From a virus, in the IMG/VR virus record IMGVR_UViG_3300043411_000987, positions 1 to 25,182 of that record: a DNA stretch of 25,182 nucleotides. The stretch is one strand, 5' to 3'. The notes beneath the pieces are model-generated. The model saw only the letters and a list, made by a program, of their open reading frames with translations, did not search any database and was not told the DNA's origin. Positions 1 through 6,880 of this stretch are shown in pieces; within the stretch, counting starts at the first letter, position 1; every line of letters begins with the position of its first letter. A program made the position numbers and the translations under genes.

Positions 1-29
1 CGCTTGCCCATATTTTTTATACCGAACAT
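1..29 (-). CDS. Start of an unidentified late gene (partial)
   Basis: Nine bases after the TAA of the adaptor gene an ATG opens a frame reading M-F-G-I-K-N-M-G-K before the window ends. A second in-frame ATG lies at position 11. The late genes are packed end to end on this strand, so a further gene is expected here. No strong ribosome binding site is visible before either ATG, and too little is seen to name a product. Confidence 0.35.
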
Positions 30-37
30 GTCCGACA

Positions 38-766
38 TTAGTTCATCTCCGCGTAGTGCGAGAAGTCCTGCGGAACCACGTCGTCGCGGTCCGGGACTCT
101 ATTCGTCAGGGTGTCAACCATAGTTTCCAGCAGAACAGCGAGCTTCTTCTCCGCTTTCTCTTCCGCCACTTTATCCTTCATCTTCTCGTAGCAGCGCATC
201 TTGGCGTGCTGCTCGAGCACAGAGCGGAATTCCGGAATATCAAGGATCGTCGCGAGCTGCGCGGCGCGGGTAGAGCCCTCTTCCACCAGGGGGACGCGGG
301 CGGCGTTGCGGATATAGTGGATCGTGAGATATGCGCCGGTTTCGTAGGCGGGTGGGGTGAGCTCGGCCACGGCCTGCGTGACGCCAGCGTCCATGCGGAG
401 GAAGTACATGTACTCCTCCGTGCTCGTAACCTGGTCATTGATGACCATGCGCTCGAGGAAGGCTTTCGGGTCACGCAAACGCTTTACTTCGAATATCCGG
501 CCAGCGTTCTTGTAGATGATGGCCCGGATTTTCTGGGCGTAGATATCGGACGGCAGAAGAATGTCGGCGGCGGAAGCCACCATGGAGAGCGAAGACTTGG
601 TTAGGAAATAGTCTTCGTCGATCTTGAGGATGATGGCCTCTGCTAGGTCGATGCCCTCGTTCACGTAGCCGGCCATCTCGTCATAGCCGATGAAGTTGCT
701 TTCATCCTGGAGATCAAGATCCTTGCGGATTTTCCCTTCGATCTGGCTGTACGTTACTGCTTGCAT
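38..766 (-). CDS. Head-tail adaptor / connector-like virion protein
   Basis: This 242-residue, mostly helical and charged protein has no signal peptide. The N-terminal layout, a short helix then a segment like Y-D-E-M-A-G-Y-V-N-E-G-I-D-L-A-E followed by a central beta part, resembles the SU10/P22-type adaptor proteins that sit below the portal in short-tailed phages. That is a recognition from memory, not a search. The C-terminal third (about residues 185-225) is a Lys/Glu-rich helix. The ATG is preceded by AAAGGGG four bases upstream, and the gene follows its neighbour by 9 bp, so it belongs to the same late transcript as the propeller protein. An ordinary helical virion protein is the alternative. 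Confidence 0.6.
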   Translation of the reverse strand: MQAVTYSQIEGKIRKDLDLQDESNFIGYDEMAGYVNEGIDLAEAIILKIDEDYFLTKSSLSMVASAADILLPSDIYAQKIRAIIYKNAGRIFEVKRLRDPKAFLERMVINDQVTSTEEYMYFLRMDAGVTQAVAELTPPAYETGAYLTIHYIRNAARVPLVEEGSTRAAQLATILDIPEFRSVLEQHAKMRCYEKMKDKVAEEKAEKKLAVLLETMVDTLTNRVPDRDDVVPQDFSHYAEMN

Positions 767-775
767 CGCGCCCCT

Positions 776-1165
776 TTAAACTTTCGCCTTAAATTCTTGT
801 GTCTCATTATCTGCGCGGGTCACACCCTGCGAGATTACGTTCGGAAAGGCTCCGACCAACATGCGAGCTGAAAGCGTACCGCTGAGGCCGGAAACTGAAA
901 ACACCAGCTCAGTATTCGTAAATTCTGAGTAGTGAAGAGTGAGCTTGGCACCGCTCGGAGCAACGTGGCGGGTGACGATTACGTCAAGCGGAATCGCCTT
1001 TAAGCCATGAGGTATTTTAGTACGGTCCTGGTTGCTCGTCACGGAAAACTCTACAACCTTGAACCCCGAAGCGATGGGCAGCGCCCCCATCATCTCCTGG
1101 AGGGTCTTGAAATTATCGCGGGTTAGCTGGTCCTCGATCCCGGACAGCTCGAGCTGCTTAAGCAT
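776..1165 (-). CDS. Small virion-associated protein
   Basis: The protein has 129 residues from the ATG at 1165. A GTG twelve bases upstream is possible but lacks its own Shine-Dalgarno. A short helical N-terminus (about 1-30) leads into a beta-rich body containing V-V-E-F-S-V-T, I-P-H-G-L and P-L-D-V-I-V-T. I recall similar proteins next to adaptor and propeller genes in podoviruses, where the His-Gly-Leu segment is typical, but no function is established to my knowledge. It overlaps the 3' end of the 1366-residue gene by 8 bp, which suggests translational coupling and a stoichiometric role in the tail or connector. Confidence 0.6.
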   Translation of the reverse strand: MLKQLELSGIEDQLTRDNFKTLQEMMGALPIASGFKVVEFSVTSNQDRTKIPHGLKAIPLDVIVTRHVAPSGAKLTLHYSEFTNTELVFSVSGLSGTLSARMLVGAFPNVISQGVTRADNETQEFKAKV

Positions 1166-4100
1166 TGGTGCCCCCACTCGTTACGTCACCCTTGTAGTCG
1201 GTCTGCTGATCGTCGTTCAGGTCATAGAGGACCGTGTAGCTAATGAGCCGCATCCGCTCCCCCTTGGGCTTGCCCCAGAGCTCCCAGGAGGCCGGTGCGC
1301 CGGTGGCAGGGGACGTGAGGCCCGTGGAGTCAAACCGTATTACGGAATCGGAGCTGCGCACTGTTACGGGGTAGTCGACCCCCGCTACGCGCAGGTAGTA
1401 ATCAACGCTGTAGAGCGGCCACTTGCGGGTCAGCACCAGGGAAACCAGGGTGGCGCTCCAGACCAGGCCCGCGACGTTCCCAATGGTAAGGGTGCCCATC
1501 TCCGTGCTGTTGGCGATGACCGTATACGCATTGGTGAACTGCACCGCGCGGAAGTTGGAGCGCAGGAACCCGTCGCCCTTGAACCAGCGGAACTCGTCGA
1601 TCGTGTCCCCGGGCTTGGTGGTGTAGATATCCCCGATCCAATCAAACTTGGAGTCTCCGTACCCCGCAGCAGTGGCCAGCTTTCTCGATCGGATCACGGG
1701 CAGTGACGAGATGCTCCGCCCCTTATCGGCGTCCGAGTTGATCTGCACCGAGAGGTTGGTGTCCACTTGTTCGAACTGCGCCGCGACCCGGGTGTAGTAT
1801 TTACGAAGCGCGGCCGTGCCGTAGTCGTGGTGGCAGCTCTTGACGTCCCAAACTATCGTCGCCGCGCTCCAGGAAGTAGCCGCCACGGCGGTGTCTTTGT
1901 GGAGGTCGATGGCGCGGTCTAGGGTTTGCTTCCAGGTGTACCCGTCGGCGTCTCCGTAGTGGAGGATTCCGCTGTGAAACGTGAGGGCGGTGGGATTGAA
2001 GCCATAAAGTGCGGAGAAAGTCGTAATAGGAGTCGAGTCAGCCTTGATGCCGAACTGCAGATCCAGGACCCAAATGCTATTGGGGCTAGAACCACTGTCA
2101 GTCTGCACTGTCCAGTAGACGCGCTTAGAGACGTTGTCGTAGGACCCCGAAACGCGACTGCGCTTACTGCTTGAATCAGTATAACGACGAAACGTGTCCT
2201 CCAGGTCCGTGACCCGCATGCACTGGTAGCCGTCGGTGAAGTAGAACCCGTCTTTTCCTGCAAAGAAAATTCCATTGTCTGCCCTTACGATAGAAGCCGC
2301 CGAGATTGCCCCCGTGCGGTTGAAAATCACGTCTTTGAGGATTTCCCCTTGGCCGAACTCGTCGCGAGCTCCTGAGATGCGCCAAACCTTGTCGACACTG
2401 AAAGCCACGACGTTCGATTTCGTCGCTGCCACGCCGATCAGGTCTTCCGGAAACTGGACGAAGAAGTCCCCTGGCACCGAATCCGGATCCCCCTGGACCG
2501 ATTGGTAGAGGCGATTGCCCTTGACGTAGTAGACCGTATCGTTGAACTCGCAGAGCGCGGTCGCCAAGGGAGGGGCATCGTTTTCGACCACGCCGCCGTT
2601 GGTGTAAAGCCCCAGCTGATCAACGAGGTAGGTGTCCTGGGAGTAGTCCGAGAAAGTGGTCGTGGCGTTGGAAATGTCCCCCACCACGGCGTTCACATCG
2701 ACGCGGTAGTAGAGCTGCCCGCTGTCTATGGTGCGGTAAATTTCTTTGCGCCAGTTGGTGGTATCCGCGATCGCATAGTTCTGGTTTGCGGCATTGGCGA
2801 AAACGTAAATATTGGAAAGCTCGGTGGAGAATTTTCCTTTTTCGGTCGAGCCACCGGCCGCCCTGTTGGCGTAGCCCAGGACGTTGATCGGAGTGCTCGG
2901 AGTGGAACGATCCTCGAAAGCCACCGAGCCTACCGAATAGCTGTATTTAAACAGCATGCGGTAGTTGATCGAGACGCCCTCCGGCACAGTGTCGGTGAAG
3001 TGCGTTTCAGGAAAGCCCGAACCACTCGCCGCCGACACAGGGTAGAAAATTGCGCCGGAGTTGGAAGCCGTCTCGAGGATCGGCTCCACGCTCGGGTGCA
3101 TGTGAGTCAAGACGCTCGTGCCGAGGGCCGCCGTAAAAGCGAACTCGCCAAACCCGCTCGTATTTTTATAGCGCGTATACTGCAAGCCGCCGTAAACAGA
3201 ATACTGGTTATAGGCAGCAAACTCCGCCGCCTCGAATGGCTCGAGGCCCACCAGGGCGTGCGTCTTGAGCGTAGCGGCCACGGTTTCGGCCAGGGTGGCA
3301 AGGCGGTCGAGCTCCGCGCTCGAGAGCAGGCGGTAGTCGATGGCGTTGAACCTGTCGGAGAGCGCAGCTGCGCCCGTGCCGGTAAACCCCGTGATCGTCG
3401 TAGCACCGGAGAGGTGGTACTGGGAGGCGGTGAAAAGGTACTGGATATTGGCGTCCGTCACGCCGAAATTGCTCGCGCACGTGATCGAAACAGCCGAGGT
3501 GTTAGCCGTCACGCGGTAGCTCGTCAGGCGCGGCATGCGCGTGAAATCCAGCTTCCAGGAAAACGGGCTTACGCCAGAACCCACCAAGGGGATGCACCAG
3601 AAGTCGCGGAGACTGTTGGTCGTCGGGGACGTGCCGCTCGAGAGGACGTTCGAGCCCGAAGTGGAATCCGCCTTCACCTGGGAGCTTGGCGTGATGGCGT
3701 CGCCAGAGTGCAGCTGGATCGCGTGCGCGAGCCATCCGAGCAGCGTTACGCACTCCCAAATATCATCAGGCGTGGAATCAATGCCGGCGGGAATCGCCGT
3801 CACGGTATCCAGCTGGTGGTGCATGTCCGAGCCCCGGTGCGCGTCGAACTCAGTCTTTAGATCCTGAACGTACTGCACCAAGGGGGAAAGCGGGGGCGTT
3901 ATTTTGGCCCAGGAATAGGGCTCCACGCGCGCAAGCGCGGTGGCGTGCACGCCGAGCTGCGTATAGCTCTCTGAGCCCTTGTAGCGCCAGGCATTGAAGT
4001 GGGTGAGGGTCGAATACTGGTGCCAGTTCCATTTGTCCCGCAGGTCGTTGAGGTACTGCAGCACGACGGCGATCTTGGCGTCCGTCGGCACGGAGAAGAG

Positions 4101-5258
4101 CGGGTCTTCGACGGAGAGGTTGAGGAAATGGAACCAGGCGTAAGAGGGCTGCAGGCTCGGCTGGTTGGGCGGGTTGTGGAGCCAGTAGTAATCGGTTACG
4201 GCGGCGGGCTTGACGTGGTAATTGCGCTGCAGGACGGTGCTCGCCGTCATGGTATTGGGCTGCTGCTTCTGGGCGTCCGAGACGTGGCTGGTGTACTGCG
4301 TGCGGAGCACGTTGAGAAGGGTGATCAGGGTGGCGAGGTTCGTGGCAGCCGTAGAGGCGGTTACGGCGGAGGCCTGGGCGGTCAGGTCGGCGTGCGTAAC
4401 GTGGGCCTTGGTCGAGACGGTTTCGACCGTGCCGGCGGCCGCGCCGTTTGACCCGTAGTGCGCGATCATCTGCGTGCGCAGATCATTCGCCAGGGAAATG
4501 GCGAGGGCCAGGCCCCCGTCCGTCGGGGTGAGGTCAGCGATCCCGGCCGTATACGCGCCAAAGATGGGCAGGCCCGCGGTGCGCAGCTGCATCGTACCCG
4601 CTGCGTCGCGGTACATTTTAATCGGTGGGGAGTTCGTCGCTAATATGGTATGGACGCCTGCTTGCGAGCCGCTCGTATTGATCGCGGATCCGCCGGACGT
4701 TGCGGAGAGTTGGAAGGTATTCGTGGCTGTGCTAACCACGTAGTAGGTCGTGCCAACAGCGAGGCCGGTGGGGAGCGCCCCGGTCGTCGATAAAAGTACA
4801 GACGCTCCGTTCGGAAGCCCGTGCGCGGCAGCGGTCCAAACCCCAGGGGAGGCGATCGTTACGGTGCCAGTTATAACTGGTGTGCTGGTAGCAGCATAAA
4901 GGTGCTTGTTCCACTGGTCGACCTCAACCAAGGATGCGGCACCATTCCAAGGGAAGGCGGAGAGGCTGTTCGGGCCCGTAACTTCAGCCCACGCGCCGGT
5001 CGCGTCGATGATGTTTGCCTTCTTGTTCTGGAAGGCGAGCAGCTCTGAGTCTGCGTTGAAAGAAACCAGACGGGCGACTCGTTCCGCCGCCGATAGTTGG
5101 TAGGCGGTCGAAGAAAATATGTCCAGGCCGTCGCGCGAGTACAACTTCTTGTCCCCATCAATAAGCACGTTATCAGCAACAGCCACCCTGTTTGTGACCC
5201 CGGGGATATTCTTGTCGGTCAGCCCGCCGTCGAAAAGCGTAAAGTCTGCTGGCTTCAT
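1158..5258 (-). CDS. Giant mosaic tail nozzle / beta-propeller protein with helical repeats
   Basis: This 1366-residue protein is the largest in the window. Residues 1-120 and about 740-1200 look like the two parts of a phage stabilisation/nozzle-type propeller (P22 gp10 or T7 gp12 class), with short beta repeats such as N-D-T-V-Y-Y-V-K-G-N-R-L-Y and N-G-I-F-F-A-G-K-D-G-F-Y-F. Residues about 125-206 form a separate beta module (A-H-G-L-P-N-G... T-G-L-A-V-G-T-T-Y-Y-V... N-T-F-Q-L-S) that recurs in phage tail proteins and often matches the FCCH-like family. Residues 248-670 carry six degenerate helical repeats of the form L-xx-L-R-xx-Y-xx-H. Family members without insertions are roughly half this size. 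The start has AAAGGA upstream and its ATG overlaps the stop of the HNH gene (ATGA). A receptor-binding role for the insertions is inference. Confidence 0.72.
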   Translation of the reverse strand: MKPADFTLFDGGLTDKNIPGVTNRVAVADNVLIDGDKKLYSRDGLDIFSSTAYQLSAAERVARLVSFNADSELLAFQNKKANIIDATGAWAEVTGPNSLSAFPWNGAASLVEVDQWNKHLYAATSTPVITGTVTIASPGVWTAAAHGLPNGASVLLSTTGALPTGLAVGTTYYVVSTATNTFQLSATSGGSAINTSGSQAGVHTILATNSPPIKMYRDAAGTMQLRTAGLPIFGAYTAGIADLTPTDGGLALAISLANDLRTQMIAHYGSNGAAAGTVETVSTKAHVTHADLTAQASAVTASTAATNLATLITLLNVLRTQYTSHVSDAQKQQPNTMTASTVLQRNYHVKPAAVTDYYWLHNPPNQPSLQPSYAWFHFLNLSVEDPLFSVPTDAKIAVVLQYLNDLRDKWNWHQYSTLTHFNAWRYKGSESYTQLGVHATALARVEPYSWAKITPPLSPLVQYVQDLKTEFDAHRGSDMHHQLDTVTAIPAGIDSTPDDIWECVTLLGWLAHAIQLHSGDAITPSSQVKADSTSGSNVLSSGTSPTTNSLRDFWCIPLVGSGVSPFSWKLDFTRMPRLTSYRVTANTSAVSITCASNFGVTDANIQYLFTASQYHLSGATTITGFTGTGAAALSDRFNAIDYRLLSSAELDRLATLAETVAATLKTHALVGLEPFEAAEFAAYNQYSVYGGLQYTRYKNTSGFGEFAFTAALGTSVLTHMHPSVEPILETASNSGAIFYPVSAASGSGFPETHFTDTVPEGVSINYRMLFKYSYSVGSVAFEDRSTPSTPINVLGYANRAAGGSTEKGKFSTELSNIYVFANAANQNYAIADTTNWRKEIYRTIDSGQLYYRVDVNAVVGDISNATTTFSDYSQDTYLVDQLGLYTNGGVVENDAPPLATALCEFNDTVYYVKGNRLYQSVQGDPDSVPGDFFVQFPEDLIGVAATKSNVVAFSVDKVWRISGARDEFGQGEILKDVIFNRTGAISAASIVRADNGIFFAGKDGFYFTDGYQCMRVTDLEDTFRRYTDSSSKRSRVSGSYDNVSKRVYWTVQTDSGSSPNSIWVLDLQFGIKADSTPITTFSALYGFNPTALTFHSGILHYGDADGYTWKQTLDRAIDLHKDTAVAATSWSAATIVWDVKSCHHDYGTAALRKYYTRVAAQFEQVDTNLSVQINSDADKGRSISSLPVIRSRKLATAAGYGDSKFDWIGDIYTTKPGDTIDEFRWFKGDGFLRSNFRAVQFTNAYTVIANSTEMGTLTIGNVAGLVWSATLVSLVLTRKWPLYSVDYYLRVAGVDYPVTVRSSDSVIRFDSTGLTSPATGAPASWELWGKPKGERMRLISYTVLYDLNDDQQTDYKGDVTSGGTNA

Positions 5259-5782
5259 GCGCGACTTTCCTTTGAGATGCGGCCTATAGTGATAACGCTA
5301 ATATCAAAAATTTTTGCCAGGGCTCTGGACACAAAAGCACCCTTGCCCCTCTGTCTCACATAGAAAAATCGCACGGCTGCGCGCTCTTCAGGAGTAAGGA
5401 GATTCTTTCCAGTAGGAGACTTCTTCCGAAGTCCCATCGCCTTGGCGTGCTCCGCATTTCCTTTTGGCGTGCACATTTCTAAATTACAAACTCGATTGTC
5501 ACCCCTGATTGCATTTTTATGGTTGACCTCGAGTTCCGCGGAAAAAGAACTCAGAAACGCCTCACAGACCAAGCGATGCACAAGCTTGGTTTTACAATCC
5601 AGGGTTGTTAAAATGTACCCGTTCTTAATTCTGGAGTTCATAATTCTGCCCTGGTGGCGGGCAGGGTACATAAAGCCACGCCTACTAAGTCGCATAGTTG
5701 TCCTGTCAACGGACCTCACGCGACCAAGGCTTGACGCCTCATAGCCAGGGCAGCTCGGTATTTCTTTCCAAATCTCGGTCAC
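5255..5782 (-). CDS. NUMOD4/HNH homing endonuclease
   Basis: This 175-residue protein starts with a NUMOD4 segment (W-K-E-I-P-S...G-Y-E-A-S-S-L-G-R-V-R-S, residues 5-24). An HNH_3 nuclease core follows: V-H-R-L-V-C-E-A-F-L (68-77), E-V-N-H-K-N (85-90), then D-N-R-V-C-N-L-E and C-T-P-K-G-N-A-E-H-A up to 113. His69, His88 and the Asn residues expected for metal and DNA binding are present, so it looks intact. The C-terminus (130-172) has a helix-turn-helix-like stretch for target recognition. The GTG start shares bases with the TGA of the upstream lipoprotein gene, and its own TGA overlaps the next ATG. It is a free-standing selfish endonuclease with no intron or intein visible. Confidence 0.9.
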   Translation of the reverse strand: MTEIWKEIPSCPGYEASSLGRVRSVDRTTMRLSRRGFMYPARHQGRIMNSRIKNGYILTTLDCKTKLVHRLVCEAFLSSFSAELEVNHKNAIRGDNRVCNLEMCTPKGNAEHAKAMGLRKKSPTGKNLLTPEERAAVRFFYVRQRGKGAFVSRALAKIFDISVITIGRISKESRA

Positions 5783-6165
5783 TGTGCCCCCGGGTCGAGT
5801 GCGTTGAGTTTACGGTCCCAGCTCTTAATGTATTTATCGCAATCGTTACGCTTGCACTGCTTAATTATATACGCCTTGAGCTCTGCCCATGAGGACGCGG
5901 GGAGAAGAACCATATAATTTCTCCGTTCCCACCAAGTCTTGGGCTTGTCGTCTCCGGGCAATTGGGCCGGGTGAAGCTCGTCAATTTCCCAATCCTTGTC
6001 AGTCACAGTGTTCGTGCAGAACCCTTTGGTCATATTTAGCTCGATGCAAATGGCCACATCAGGAACCGTGGCGCAGGAGCACATCAACAGCATTACGCCC
6101 ATGGAAATGAGCAGAAGCAAGAAAGGGCGCTCAATTCGTAAGTTTAGCGAATGCCTTGAACGCAA
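5779..6165 (-). CDS. Predicted lipoprotein
   Basis: The protein has 128 residues with an N-region rich in Arg (R-S-R-H-S-L-N-L-R), a hydrophobic core (F-L-L-L-L-I-S-M-G-V-M-L-L) and a lipobox-like M-C-S-C around residue 31. Lipidation at the second Cys fits best because Ser precedes it. The mature part has four more Cys and a Trp-rich W-W-E-R-R motif. I chose the TTG at 6165 because AGAAGGAG lies seven bases upstream and it supplies the positive N-region. Internal starts have no ribosome binding site and would lose the charges. The first 35 bp lie inside the preceding gene. It could be an outer-membrane spanin subunit (Rz1-like), since small membrane genes surround it, but it is larger than typical Rz1 and not Pro-rich. 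Confidence 0.65.
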   Translation of the reverse strand: MRSRHSLNLRIERPFLLLLISMGVMLLMCSCATVPDVAICIELNMTKGFCTNTVTDKDWEIDELHPAQLPGDDKPKTWWERRNYMVLLPASSWAELKAYIIKQCKRNDCDKYIKSWDRKLNALDPGAQ

Positions 6166-6496
6166 CGATCAGCTCCTTCTCTGCTTTCTCTTTGGCCACC
6201 GGGTCAGATCCTTTTTGGGCTTCTAGGTTCTTGCGCATCACCTCCTCAAACTCCCGGCCCTGGGCCGAAGTCCTTAGATCGATATAAAGAAAGAAAGCAC
6301 CAATCTCCGTCTCTCGAATGGCTATCTCGAGAACCTTGCCGACGAGGAACCCGAAGATCGGATTCAGCAGCATCCCGACAAAGCCGGTCGTCATCCCTGC
6401 GGGAAGTTGGGCCAGGAGCAGAGGAAGAATCTGCTTCTTGCCCAAGGACAGCACGGTGCTCTTTAGGAGCTCTACGTACTCGTCCCGCGAGGACAC
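6131..6496 (-). CDS. Small hydrophobic/amphipathic protein, possible membrane or lysis protein
   Basis: The product has 121 residues. Residues about 20-62 are strongly hydrophobic (I-L-P-L-L-L-A-Q-L-P-A-G then G-M-L-L-N-P-I-F-G-F-L-V-G-K-V-L), followed by an acidic/basic helical tail with many Lys and Glu. The start is GTG, one base after the TAA of the previous gene, with no good Shine-Dalgarno, so reinitiation after the upstream gene is likely. Its 3' end overlaps the lipoprotein start by 35 bp. The hydrophobic patch could form a hairpin in the membrane, as in some holins, but this is only suggested by context. I do not recognise the family with certainty. Confidence 0.6.
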   Translation of the reverse strand: MSSRDEYVELLKSTVLSLGKKQILPLLLAQLPAGMTTGFVGMLLNPIFGFLVGKVLEIAIRETEIGAFFLYIDLRTSAQGREFEEVMRKNLEAQKGSDPVAKEKAEKELIVAFKAFAKLTN

Positions 6497-6497
6497 C

Positions 6498-6704
6498 TTA
6501 GACGACGGCCTTGCCTACTTCGGCGAGGATGGCGGGCTTGGAGGCGACGATCACGCCACCCACAACCTTTACGATCGCGTTCGGGTGGAGTGCGCAGCTT
6601 TCGGACGCCCAATCCAGAACGGCCTCCGAAAGGGGTACGGCTTGCGCTTTCAGCTTGCCGAGAAGTTTGTCGCCGAGGGCTTTTAGTTCAAAGGGCTTTT
6701 CCAT
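6498..6704 (-). CDS. Small helical phage protein of unknown function
   Basis: The protein has 68 residues. An amphipathic Lys-rich helix (L-G-D-K-L-L-G-K-L-K-A) precedes an acidic segment and a moderately hydrophobic C-terminal stretch (A-I-V-K-V-V-G-G-V-I-V). It starts at an ATG with a strong AGGAGG nine bases upstream, and that ATG overlaps the previous stop as TAATG. Proteins of this type sit in lysis or tail regions of several phages as far as I recall, but no role is known to me. Its strong ribosome binding site suggests high translation. Confidence 0.65.
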   Translation of the reverse strand: MEKPFELKALGDKLLGKLKAQAVPLSEAVLDWASESCALHPNAIVKVVGGVIVASKPAILAEVGKAVV

Positions 6705-6880
6705 TATTTTTGGTCCTCCTGTGACCGTTTTTTGAGAAGAGGGGCGAGAATGAGCTCGATGGCGGAAGCGGCCTGCACCTTATTGGTGCGACCGAGCCAG
6801 AACTCTAATATGGCATACGCAACAGCACAGCCGGCGTAAATTACTTCCTTGTTTCCGAGTAAAACCTGGCACGCATCCAT
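6704..6880 (-). CDS. 58-residue single-pass membrane protein
   Basis: This small gene begins with M-D-A-C-Q-V-L-L-G-N-K-E-V-I-Y and has one predicted membrane span (about residues 13-29, V-I-Y-A-G-C-A-V-A-Y-A-I-L-E-F-W-L). A conserved-looking L-G-R-T-N-K-V-Q-A-A-S-A-I-E-L-I follows and the tail is charged (K-K-R-S-Q-E-D-Q-K). AAAAGGAG lies six bases before the ATG, which is strong support despite the short length. The stop overlaps the next ATG by one base, and the first 40 bp overlap the 3' end of the ligase-like gene. Charge distribution and neighbours make a holin-like or accessory lysis protein possible; this is inference. Confidence 0.7.
   Translation of the reverse strand: MDACQVLLGNKEVIYAGCAVAYAILEFWLGRTNKVQAASAIELILAPLLKKRSQEDQK

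Noticed and set aside
2502-3860. 452-codon open frame on the plus strand inside the propeller gene
   Set aside because: It is antisense to a well-supported gene, is Arg/Val/Gly-rich as expected from reading GC-rich code backwards, and has no recognisable domain.
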